Below are positions 14,238 to 21,470 of a DNA stretch of 22,494 nucleotides, piece by piece. Made by a program: the position numbers and the translations under genes. Source of the DNA: Gammaproteobacteria bacterium (lineage in GTDB: Bacteria > Pseudomonadota > Gammaproteobacteria > Steroidobacterales > Woeseiaceae). Below the pieces are notes generated by a model. It had not been told where the DNA came from. It was given only the letters and a program-made list of their open reading frames with translations, and searched no databases. Numbering within the stretch: the stretch's first letter is position 1; every line of letters begins with the position of its first letter. The stretch lies in the NCBI GenBank assembly GCA_029881015.1, contig JAOUNK010000014.1:1-22494 (forward strand), given 5' to 3'.

Positions 14238-16191
14238 TTTCGATCGCCTGTCGTAGCGGCCCGAGAAACGCCTCGTAGTTCTTCCAGTGTTCCAGGGCGT
14301 CGCTGTAAAGCGGCTGGCGCACCTGCTCCGCGCTGGGTGTCGCGACAGCCCGCTTGTTCAAATGGAAGTTCAGACACGCTTCCTCGAAGGCCAGCCCGCA
14401 GTACTCCAGCATGGAACCAACCGTGGCGGGCAGATCGGCGACAAGGTCCTCGTAGTGAAGCGTCAGGATTTGTCCGGGCAGAACCGAGTGCCAGTGGTTC
14501 ATCAGGTCAATGTAGTCGGCGTAGTACTTGCCGATCGTCTCCAGCTTGTAGGAAAACTGAAAGCTATCGCCGAAAAACTGCCTGTAGATACTCCAGCCGC
14601 TCGCCATCGGGTCGCGCCGTACGTCGATAATCCTGGCCCTGGGAAACAGCGTCTTGATCAGCCCGATATGGTGAAAATTGTGCGGCGCCTTGTCGACAAA
14701 ATTCGGCGCGTCCTGTCGATAGGGCTGTGCAAAGTCCAGGTACCGTTGCGCAAGGGCCCCGATCGCCCCTGCATCGAGGCTTGCCAGGGACTGCGGGTAC
14801 TGGCCCTGCTCCGACTGCTCGGGGTTGTTGACCGCGCGAGCGATCGAAACGATCTCGTCGAGCTCCTGCGTTGCGTCCACCTCGGTATGGCAAGACAGTA
14901 TCTGCTCGACGAGGGTTGAGCCACTGCGCGGCAGGCCAACGACGAATATGGCAGCGTCGGAATCGTGGCCCTGGCCTTGCCGCGAGGCAAAGTATCCGGC
15001 GGTAAAGACGGACTTGAACTTGCCATTCTGGCTCAGGTAGCCGGCGGGCCGAATACTCGCGTAAGCGCTGTTCGCCGACTCGTAATGCCGGAAGCTCTGC
15101 TCGAATTGCGCTGCATCTTCCAGCGCCTTACCCAGCGCGAACTCGATCAATACCCTGTTCATCGGCGTGAGTTCGCCGCCATCCAGCAGACCCTGCATCG
15201 CCGCGATTTCATCGTTCGAGAAACGATAGGTTTTCAGATTGGCCAGCTCCCAGTAGGCCTGACCCACCATCGGGTCGACCTCGATCGCCTGCTTGTAGCG
15301 AGCCGTTGCTTCATCGGCACTGCCAACGGTCTTCAATACCTTGCCGAGGTGCAACAGGCGCAGGCTTTGCTTGTCTTCCACGGCCGTCAGTTCGCGATAG
15401 ATGGCGATCGCCTCATCGTGGCGACCGAGGTTGTACAGTATTTCGGCCTTGAGATCGTAGAGATCAATGTTCTCGGGGGCGCGCTTCACGAGCTGCTCGC
15501 ATTGCGCCAACGCTGCCTGGTACTGCCTGCTGCCCAGCAGGGAATAGGCGTACTCGACGCCGAGGCCTACATCGCGAGGCCTGGTTTCCACGCATTGCGC
15601 GAGCGTAGCGGTACTGTACTCGTAGTGCCCGAACTGCCTGGCGATCCGGGTGAGCAACCGAAGCGTGCGCACCTCGTTTGGCACCAGGAGCAGGAGCCGC
15701 CGGCAAATACCGTCTGCCGCCTGGAAGTCCCCGCTGGCAAACGCCTGTTCCGCAAGGACCAGCTTGTCGTTGAATGCCTTGATCATCGCGTGCTGCTTGC
15801 GCGCGTCCTCGCTGGCTTCGGTCTGCCCTTCCTGCTGCAGGTAGTCGATAAGCACGAGCCATGGAGAGATGAGTTCCGGCCGCGCCGAGGTCACCTCGCC
15901 AAGCAACTCTAAAGCCTTGCTGTGATCGTCGTTCCTGAAATAAATCGTTGCCAGGTCCGTCTTGCCCGACGCGTGATCGGGATCGTGTGCCAGCAAGGAC
16001 TCGAGTATTTCTCTCGCCGCGCCCAGTTCTTCGCTATGCAGGTAGCAACGTCCCAGCATGAACAACGCTCGCGTATTGGCCGTGTCCTCTTCGAGAAATG
16101 CCTTTAGCTCCTCCTTGACCGCTGCAACGTCGTCGGGGAGCCGCGCCTCGAGCGCCTGCAATGCCTGGTTTCTTCTGAATGCTTCTAACAT
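14215..16191 (-). CDS. TPR-repeat sulfotransferase (first gene of pair)
   Basis: The 658-residue product has about nine TPR-like helical repeats (residues 1-400) and a C-terminal sulfotransferase domain. The PAPS loop is IFVVGLPRSGSTLVEQIL (about 415-432), and IIDVRRDPMASGWS (about 521-534) supplies the 3'-phosphate residues. The frame stays open up to 16380, but I chose ATG 16191. The upstream 63 codons read as non-native sequence, and a good promoter ends about 28 bases before 16191, inside that extension. The start has little Shine-Dalgarno support. The stop lies inside the next gene. The protein is probably cytoplasmic; the acceptor is unknown. Such fusions occur in marine gammaproteobacteria and alphaproteobacteria. 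Confidence 0.9.
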   Translation of the reverse strand: MLEAFRRNQALQALEARLPDDVAAVKEELKAFLEEDTANTRALFMLGRCYLHSEELGAAREILESLLAHDPDHASGKTDLATIYFRNDDHSKALELLGEVTSARPELISPWLVLIDYLQQEGQTEASEDARKQHAMIKAFNDKLVLAEQAFASGDFQAADGICRRLLLLVPNEVRTLRLLTRIARQFGHYEYSTATLAQCVETRPRDVGLGVEYAYSLLGSRQYQAALAQCEQLVKRAPENIDLYDLKAEILYNLGRHDEAIAIYRELTAVEDKQSLRLLHLGKVLKTVGSADEATARYKQAIEVDPMVGQAYWELANLKTYRFSNDEIAAMQGLLDGGELTPMNRVLIEFALGKALEDAAQFEQSFRHYESANSAYASIRPAGYLSQNGKFKSVFTAGYFASRQGQGHDSDAAIFVVGLPRSGSTLVEQILSCHTEVDATQELDEIVSIARAVNNPEQSEQGQYPQSLASLDAGAIGALAQRYLDFAQPYRQDAPNFVDKAPHNFHHIGLIKTLFPRARIIDVRRDPMASGWSIYRQFFGDSFQFSYKLETIGKYYADYIDLMNHWHSVLPGQILTLHYEDLVADLPATVGSMLEYCGLAFEEACLNFHLNKRAVATPSAEQVRQPLYSDALEHWKNYEAFLGPLRQAIENEAPQTR

Positions 16192-16225
16192 GGATAGGCT
16201 GGTCTTGGGTCGTGTCAATCGGTCG

Positions 16226-16255
16226 ATTGTACTTACGTCTACCGGAATAGACCAA
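16226..16255 (-). promoter_or_regulatory. sigma-70 promoter for the TPR-sulfotransferase operon
   Basis: Read on the minus strand, TTGGTC (16255-16250) and TACAAT (16231-16226) are separated by 18 bases. Transcription would start near 16219, giving a leader of about 28 nt before ATG 16191. A nearby TTGACA on the same strand (about 16218-16213) would place its start inside the coding region and is rejected. Confidence 0.5.
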
Positions 16256-16331
16256 CCGGCCAACCGCGTCGCGCGCCTGAACTCCGGGCGGGCTTTGCTG
16301 TCTCTACTGGTGTACTCCACGGGGCCGCGGG

Positions 16332-17480
16332 ATGTATGGCAATTGCTTTCGATACCTGAGCTACCTGGTGCTCTTCTCATTGGGTGCCTGCGCGAGCCCG
16401 CTGACGGTCCCGCAAGGCAGCGCGCTCACCACGGATGAATTGCTGAGGGCCGAACCACTGACGGGTGAAGCCGATGTGCCCGGGCTGGCCGACGTCGATG
16501 TTCTCGACGTGGACCAGGACATGTTGCAGTTCCTCGCCGCGCACGTGAACCGCAACCAGGGGAGCACGCGCCGACTGCGCGACTTGCTGCGCGCCATCAT
16601 AACGAGCGGCAATTTTGGTCTCGAGTACGACGAGACGACACGCACCGCACAGGACACGTTCAGGGCGCGGCGCGGCAACTGCCTCTCGTTTACCAACATG
16701 TTCGTGGCGATGGCACGTGAAGTCGGCCTCGACGTCACGTACCAGGAAGTCGAGATCCCTCCTGACTGGTCGCTGACAGGCGAAACCTTCAATCTCAGCC
16801 GGCACATCAACGCCTTTGTCGACCTGGGTGCGGGCACTACCCGGGAGGTCGATTTCAATATCGACAATTTCCAGGGCAGCTACGACCGTCGACTCATTTC
16901 GGATAGCCGTGCGCTGGCTCACTATTATTCGAATATCGGCGCGGAGCACCTGCAGGAACACCGGGTACTCGAGGCGCTGCGCTACTTCCGCAAGTCACTG
17001 GCCATCGAGCCCGGGTTCGCCCCGGCGTGGAGCAACCTGGGCGTGCTCTACTCGCAGGAGGAATTCTACGACTACGCCGAAGCCGCATACTTGCAGGCGC
17101 TCGAGATCGATCCGCATGAACTCGTGGCGATGAGCAATCTTGGCCAGCTATACGCGTACCAGGAGCAGCATGAGCTCGCCGACTGGTACAACCAGCGGAG
17201 TGACCGCCACCGCATGCGCAATCCCTATTTCCGCTATCACCTTGCCTACAACGCCTTCATGGCAGAAGACTACGATGCGGCGATCAGGCACCTTAAGTAC
17301 TCGGTGAGAAAAGAGAAACACGAAGATTCCTTCTATTTCCTGATGGGCCTGAGCCACCTGCAAGCCGGGGACGCATCGATGGCACGACGGTGGCTCGAGA
17401 AAGCTGAGCAGGTGGCGGTGGACGATGCCCTGAAACGCAACTACCACAGCAAGCTCGAACGCCTGCTCGACGGGAGGTAG
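16332..17480 (+). CDS. lipoprotein with transglutaminase-like domain and TPR repeats
   Basis: The 382-residue protein has a lipoprotein signal ending LGAC (Cys20), so it is an envelope-anchored protein. A transglutaminase/peptidase-like domain follows, with a plausible Cys117 (RRGNCLSFT), His158 (SRHINAF) and Asp174 (REVDFNID) triad. TPR repeats fill residues about 190-380. The Cys-His-Asp spacing fits the transglutaminase-like superfamily, which includes bacterial peptidases; the exact activity is unknown. It is divergent from the TPR-sulfotransferase operon and ends next to the convergent esterase. The start ATG lacks a strong ribosome site, but the signal sequence begins right there. The TPR part could recruit a partner in the envelope. 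Confidence 0.85.
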   Translation: MYGNCFRYLSYLVLFSLGACASPLTVPQGSALTTDELLRAEPLTGEADVPGLADVDVLDVDQDMLQFLAAHVNRNQGSTRRLRDLLRAIITSGNFGLEYDETTRTAQDTFRARRGNCLSFTNMFVAMAREVGLDVTYQEVEIPPDWSLTGETFNLSRHINAFVDLGAGTTREVDFNIDNFQGSYDRRLISDSRALAHYYSNIGAEHLQEHRVLEALRYFRKSLAIEPGFAPAWSNLGVLYSQEEFYDYAEAAYLQALEIDPHELVAMSNLGQLYAYQEQHELADWYNQRSDRHRMRNPYFRYHLAYNAFMAEDYDAAIRHLKYSVRKEKHEDSFYFLMGLSHLQAGDASMARRWLEKAEQVAVDDALKRNYHSKLERLLDGR

Positions 17481-17490
17481 ACGCGGCCTG

Positions 17491-18282
17491 CTATTCGTGT
17501 TCGTCCCGGGCCGGGAAGAACGTCGTCAGCACGTCGTCCAGTAGCGGGCCCCAGTTCTTCCAGTTGTGTCCCTCGCGAACGGTGATGTAGGTCAGATCGT
17601 AGCCTTTGCGCTCCAGCACCCGCCTGAAGCGCTTGACCGCCACCTGGTTGTCGTTTTTTGTTCCGACGCTGAGAAACACCTTGAGCGGCAGCGCCTCTCT
17701 GTCCTCGTACAACTCGCGCACCACGTCCACATGCGCGGCGCTGGCCGGTGACTGCATGGCAATCCCGGCAAATACCTCCGGCAGCGCCAGCCCGAAGCAG
17801 GCACTGTTCAGGCCGCCGAAGGAAAGGCCCAGCACGACCCGGTCATCGCGCAACTGGCTGACCGGCTCTTCCCGGCTGATCGCCGGCACGAGTTCGTCGG
17901 CAAAGAACTTCGCGAAATCCGTATTGCACATGAACTCGGCGTTGCGGCGGCTCTCCCTGAGATTGTCAGGATTGCGGCTGTCCAGGAAAACCACGAGCAC
18001 GGGCTCGATCGCCCCGCTGCCGATCGCCGCGTCCAGAACGGTCTTGATACCGCCCGGGCCCAGGTACATCTGGCCATCGGTCACGTAAAGACTGGGCAGC
18101 TTGTCGTCCGCGGTTGCGTCCGCCGGCCGGTATACCCGGTATTGCAGGTCGTAGCCGAGGTGAACGCTGGATATGCGCTGGTTGGCACTCAAGGTGCCTT
18201 CCGCCGCGACCCCGGCACCAGCGAGCAGCAGCGAGGCCAGCAGAACCCCTGCGCCGCTTGCCCGGTAGCGAGTTTGTGCCAT
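17491..18282 (-). CDS. exported alpha/beta-hydrolase esterase (Fes/esterase D-like)
   Basis: The 263-residue protein has a Sec signal peptide (cleavage near AGVAA, residue 27) and belongs to the putative esterase family PF00756, which includes Fes and antigen 85-type enzymes. The nucleophile elbow GLSFGG has Ser154, Asp211 follows in SVGTKND, and His239 sits in REGHNWKNW near the C terminus, giving the expected catalytic triad. The strand segment SLYVTDGQMYL at about 64-74 matches the family's LYVxDG motif. It is likely periplasmic; the substrate is unknown, with polysaccharide, siderophore or acyl esters all possible. It starts 3 bases after the stop of the upstream minus-strand gene, so the two are almost certainly co-transcribed. 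Confidence 0.9.
   Translation of the reverse strand: MAQTRYRASGAGVLLASLLLAGAGVAAEGTLSANQRISSVHLGYDLQYRVYRPADATADDKLPSLYVTDGQMYLGPGGIKTVLDAAIGSGAIEPVLVVFLDSRNPDNLRESRRNAEFMCNTDFAKFFADELVPAISREEPVSQLRDDRVVLGLSFGGLNSACFGLALPEVFAGIAMQSPASAAHVDVVRELYEDREALPLKVFLSVGTKNDNQVAVKRFRRVLERKGYDLTYITVREGHNWKNWGPLLDDVLTTFFPARDEHE
17499..17521. repeat. imperfect inverted repeat at the lipoprotein/esterase convergence
   Basis: GTTC-G-TCCCG (17499-17508) pairs with CGGGA-A-GAAC (17512-17521), leaving one mismatch and a 3-base loop. It overlaps the last codons of the esterase and lies 19 bases past the lipoprotein stop. No U-run follows on either strand. Confidence 0.35.
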
Positions 18283-18285
18283 CGC

Positions 18286-18771
18286 CTAGCGCACGCGCTT
18301 GACGCGTGTCGACTTGCCGCTCTCGGATACGAGGAAGAAGGAGCTCATGCTGCCCGCCTTGATTTCCGCCTCAAAGGGCGCTTTGACATTCCATTTGCGG
18401 GCCGTGCTCTGTTTCCAGACCGCCCCGTCGGCGGTATAGAAGTAGTGGATCCCGGTGGCAGTGCGGGTCACGCGGGAGATCGTGACGGCCAGGCTGTCGG
18501 TCGTGATCTCTGCCGGTCCATCGAGGTCGCCGAAATTCTCTTTTCGCACCTCGCTCAGCTTCTGTTCGTTGAAGATGCCGCCGTCGGCGATCGTGTCGTA
18601 GCAGAGCAGGCGCTCTGCGTCCGACCTGACGGCCCGGCATTGTGTGATGTCACTGATGTTGACGAGTTCATCGGCCAGGACCGGCGACAGGGCGCCTGAC
18701 GATACGGCGAGCCCCAGTGCCAGCGAGCATCCCATAGAGGTCGCAATTTTCCCACGCGGAAGGCTAATCAT
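18286..18771 (-). CDS. secreted small protein with two-cysteine CYD motif, unknown function
   Basis: The 161-residue protein starts with a signal peptide (cleavage after VLA, residue 33). The mature part begins with ...CRAVRSDAERLLCYDTIADGG, where Cys45 and Cys57 flank an Asp-x-x-Arg helix; the C-x11-RLxCYD pattern recurs at the N terminus of several proteobacterial periplasmic proteins, including some type VI secretion-associated ones. The rest is predicted mainly beta-strand, ending in a Lys/Arg-rich tail. The two cysteines likely form a disulfide. I cannot assign a function. It is the first gene of a two-gene unit with the esterase. Met13 (18735) is an alternative start that would leave a shorter signal. 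Confidence 0.75.
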   Translation of the reverse strand: MISLPRGKIATSMGCSLALGLAVSSGALSPVLADELVNISDITQCRAVRSDAERLLCYDTIADGGIFNEQKLSEVRKENFGDLDGPAEITTDSLAVTISRVTRTATGIHYFYTADGAVWKQSTARKWNVKAPFEAEIKAGSMSSFFLVSESGKSTRVKRVR

Positions 18772-18899
18772 AGTGAATTTTCTACCTGATTCAGTGTCTA
18801 AAAACCCCTCGATCGGCAGCTTGGTTCCGTCGACACTCGTCCGACGGGGGCGATGCCGCAGAGATTAACAAATACTTACAGCTTGAACAGCCTTGGATC

Positions 18900-18915
18900 G
18901 CAGCGCCCACGCTGC
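18900..18915 (+). repeat. hairpin directly before the ribosome site of the first DUF547 gene
   Basis: GCAGCG (18900-18905) and CGCTGC (18910-18915) form a perfect 6-bp stem with a CCCA loop, abutting AAAGGG (18916-18921), the likely Shine-Dalgarno. It could modulate ribosome access; nothing more can be said from sequence. Confidence 0.4.
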
Positions 18916-18928
18916 AAAGGGATTCACT

Positions 18929-20089
18929 ATGAGAATGCTTATCGCGATCGTCGCCGTGTGCTGCGGTCTCCTCGGCGCGCCCAATACGGCGCATGCCGCA
19001 GACGGGGTGGTGCCCGAGCCGTTTCGGGGCTTCGATCCCGATTCCAGGAAAAGAATCACTTACGAAAACCTGGATACCCTGCTCGGCGCCGTGGTGGCGG
19101 ACATGGGCCGCTCGACCCGGGAAAAGGCCGCTCCCGACCATGCCAGGACCGGCACTCGCATGAAGACCAAGGTGAACCCCGCGACCGTCAATGAGGGCAA
19201 CCGCTTCTACTTCGAGACCTTCGTCGACAATGAGGCTGCCCAGGCAACGCTGCGCAGCATCCAGGAAGTGCTGGAGCAACTGCCGGCCCAGGTGCCGCTG
19301 GCATCTCTTAACCGGGACGAACAGCTGGCCTACTGGCTGAACCTGTATAACGTTACCGTCCTCAATGAGATCGTCGCGATCTACCCGCGACAGGACCTCA
19401 AGCGAATCCTGGAGGGCAAGAAATCGATCCTGGCGAAAAAGTCACTGAACGTGGCGGGCGTGCCTTTGAGCCTGGATGACATTCAGTTCACCATTCTCAG
19501 GCAGAACTACGACAACAACCCGCTGATCATCTACGGGCTATACCAGGGCAACATCGGCGGGCCGAACATCCGTACCAGGGCCTATTCCGGAAAGGACGTA
19601 TACGCGGCGTTGACGGAAAATGCGATTGAGTTCATCAACTCGAATCGTGGCACCGCCGCGAGGAACGCCCAGAACTTCCGCGTGTCGAGTTTTTACGATC
19701 GCAACCGGGCCTACTTCCCCAACTTCGAGGCCGACCTGACGGCGCATTTGCTGAAGTACCTGGAGGGTGACGAGCGCGCCGCTCTGCAGGCGGCGAGCAC
19801 GCTGAAACCGGACATTAGCGACTGGACGGTGACGGATCTCGGCGGTTCGCGACGCGAGATCGGCGGTAGCCTGGCGCTGAACAATGCGGCGCTGATGGGT
19901 TCGATGTCCGGCTCGAACGCAGCCGATTCGGGCGGCGCACTCGGGTCCTCCGGAGGCAGTGCGGCAGGGAATCTCAGCCCGGCACTGGCGAGGCAAATGA
20001 AAGAGCGCGAAGCCGGGCAGGAAGAGAACGAGGATGAGGATGCAGACGAGGTCCCGGCGGAGCCCGGCCCAACCACCGAGCAAAATTGA
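18929..20089 (+). CDS. exported DUF547 protein, copy 1 of a tandem triplet
   Basis: The 386-residue protein has a signal peptide cleaved near AHA (residue 23). It carries the DUF547 core with NEGNRFYFETF at about 88-98, EQLAYWLNLYNVTVLNE at about 131-147 and SLDDIQFTIL before YDNNPLIIYGLYQG. The mature part contains no cysteine. The C-terminal tail of about 60 residues is Gly/Ser-rich then acidic and low-complexity, as in copy 2. The start is ATG 18929, with AAAGGG 7 bases upstream; an upstream TTG at 18893 is rejected. DUF547 has no firmly assigned biochemical role. Two similar genes follow on the same strand, the next after 61 bases. Confidence 0.88.
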   Translation: MRMLIAIVAVCCGLLGAPNTAHAADGVVPEPFRGFDPDSRKRITYENLDTLLGAVVADMGRSTREKAAPDHARTGTRMKTKVNPATVNEGNRFYFETFVDNEAAQATLRSIQEVLEQLPAQVPLASLNRDEQLAYWLNLYNVTVLNEIVAIYPRQDLKRILEGKKSILAKKSLNVAGVPLSLDDIQFTILRQNYDNNPLIIYGLYQGNIGGPNIRTRAYSGKDVYAALTENAIEFINSNRGTAARNAQNFRVSSFYDRNRAYFPNFEADLTAHLLKYLEGDERAALQAASTLKPDISDWTVTDLGGSRREIGGSLALNNAALMGSMSGSNAADSGGALGSSGGSAAGNLSPALARQMKEREAGQEENEDEDADEVPAEPGPTTEQN

Positions 20090-20090
20090 G

Positions 20091-20096
20091 TATAAT
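20091..20096 (+). promoter_or_regulatory. possible -10 box ahead of the second DUF547 gene
   Basis: A perfect TATAAT lies right after the copy 1 stop, 54 bases before the copy 2 ATG. No convincing -35 is seen, so this is only a candidate internal promoter that might let copy 2 be expressed apart from copy 1. Confidence 0.3.
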
Positions 20097-20150
20097 TATG
20101 GGTTACGCATACCCTATCTGAACCCGCGATTCTCGCGCGAGGAATTCTCC

Positions 20151-21362
20151 ATGACGCATTACACAGCCAGAACGATTCTGTTTTTCTTCGGATTTTTCGC
20201 GCTGTACGGGACAGCCGGCGCGGCCGAGTCAACCGTACCCGAGCCCTTCCAGGGTTTCGATGCCGACTCGAAATACGCCATCAACTACGACGACCTGACC
20301 GCAGTATTGAAAACCGTCGTGATCGACATGGGGATATCGACGCGTCGCGTGGCCCAGGAGGGGCCGGAAGTGACCGGCACGCGCATGAAGAACAAGGTCA
20401 AGAAGACCGCCAACGAGGGCAACCGCTTCTACTTCGAGACCTTCAAGGACGATGAAGAAGCCCAGCAGTTTCTTCGCGATATCCAGAAGAGCCTCGAGCA
20501 GTTGCCATCGGAGGCACCGCTCAGGCACTTCTCTCGGGAAGAGCAGCTGGCCTACTGGCTGAACCTCTACAACGTCACCGTGTTGAACGAGGTCATCGCG
20601 GTGTACCCGGCGAAGAACCTCAAGAAGATCACGGTGGGCAAGAAGTCGATTTTCGACAAGAAGCTGCTCACGGTTGCGGGCGTGCCGTTAAGCCTCAACG
20701 ACATTCAGTTTACGATTCTGAAACAGAACTACGACAACAACCCGCTGGTCATCTACGGGCTCTACCAGGGCATCATCGGCGGCCCCAGTATTCGCAAGCG
20801 GGCCTACACCGGCGCCGACGTCATGAGCGCACTGGAGAACAACGCCTACGAGTTCATCAATTCCAATCGTGGCACCTGGGGGCGCGACAAAGGCGTGTTC
20901 CGGGTCTCGAGTTTCTACGACCGGAACCGGGCCTTCTTCCCCAACTTCGAGGCCGACCTGGCGGCGCACCTCGAGAAGCACCTGACCGGCACCGAGCTCA
21001 CCAAGCTCCAGGCCGGGCTCAAGTTGAAGGCGAATATCGACGATTGGTCCGTGACCGATCTGATGGGAACGCACCAGCGCATCGGCGGCAGCTTTGCCAC
21101 GAGCCGTGCAGCCCTCCTGGATTCGGTGCGCAGCACCGTGCCCATGAACAGCGGTACGCCCACGGACGGGGCCACCCTCGGCGCTTCTGCCGGGTATGGC
21201 TCGGCCACCATGGCCTCCAAAGGCGCCCATCTGCAACGCATCGACCCGGGACTGCTCGCGGTGCTGAAGGAGATCGATGACAAGCGAAACGCCGAGAACC
21301 AGCGCAACGCGGCCGTCACGGTCGAGGACCTGGAAGACTCAGACGAGGATGAAGACCAATAA
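20151..21362 (+). CDS. exported DUF547 protein, copy 2 of a tandem triplet
   Basis: The 403-residue protein has a signal peptide cleaved near AGA (residue 24), leaving a mature start AESTVPE that is shared with copy 3. The DUF547 hallmarks are NEGNRFYFETF, EQLAYWLNLYNVTVLNEV and SLNDIQFTIL followed by YDNNPLVIYGLYQG. A 25-base tract at 20936-20960 is identical to copy 1 positions 19714-19738. The tail is Ser/Gly/Thr-rich and ends in an acidic run of Glu and Asp. The start ATG 20151 has AGGA about 7 bases upstream and the signal peptide begins there; a frame open further upstream to 20034 is rejected. Function unknown. Confidence 0.88.
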   Translation: MTHYTARTILFFFGFFALYGTAGAAESTVPEPFQGFDADSKYAINYDDLTAVLKTVVIDMGISTRRVAQEGPEVTGTRMKNKVKKTANEGNRFYFETFKDDEEAQQFLRDIQKSLEQLPSEAPLRHFSREEQLAYWLNLYNVTVLNEVIAVYPAKNLKKITVGKKSIFDKKLLTVAGVPLSLNDIQFTILKQNYDNNPLVIYGLYQGIIGGPSIRKRAYTGADVMSALENNAYEFINSNRGTWGRDKGVFRVSSFYDRNRAFFPNFEADLAAHLEKHLTGTELTKLQAGLKLKANIDDWSVTDLMGTHQRIGGSFATSRAALLDSVRSTVPMNSGTPTDGATLGASAGYGSATMASKGAHLQRIDPGLLAVLKEIDDKRNAENQRNAAVTVEDLEDSDEDEDQ

Positions 21363-21470
21363 GGTATGGAACTCCAGGCGGGGACCGGCCTCTAAAGCTT
21401 CAGCGGTGCACAGAAGTCACTTGCCCGTCTGACGCTCGGAACAGGGCGGCCACATGTGGGGGGAACCACG

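Noticed and set aside
13467..14630. Plus-strand 387-residue frame across both TPR-sulfotransferases
   Set aside because: It is a shadow that crosses the junction of two well-supported minus-strand genes.
16213..16218. TTGACA as the -35 of the TPR-sulfotransferase promoter
   Set aside because: The matching -10 (TATCCA) would overlap the start codon and put the transcript start inside the gene.
16192..16380. N-terminal extension of the first TPR-sulfotransferase to 16380
   Set aside because: It contains a promoter for the shorter form, overlaps the divergent lipoprotein start, and reads as non-native sequence.
20034..20150. Upstream extension of DUF547 copy 2
   Set aside because: It overlaps the end of copy 1 in another frame. 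The ATG at 20151 has a ribosome site and begins a signal peptide.
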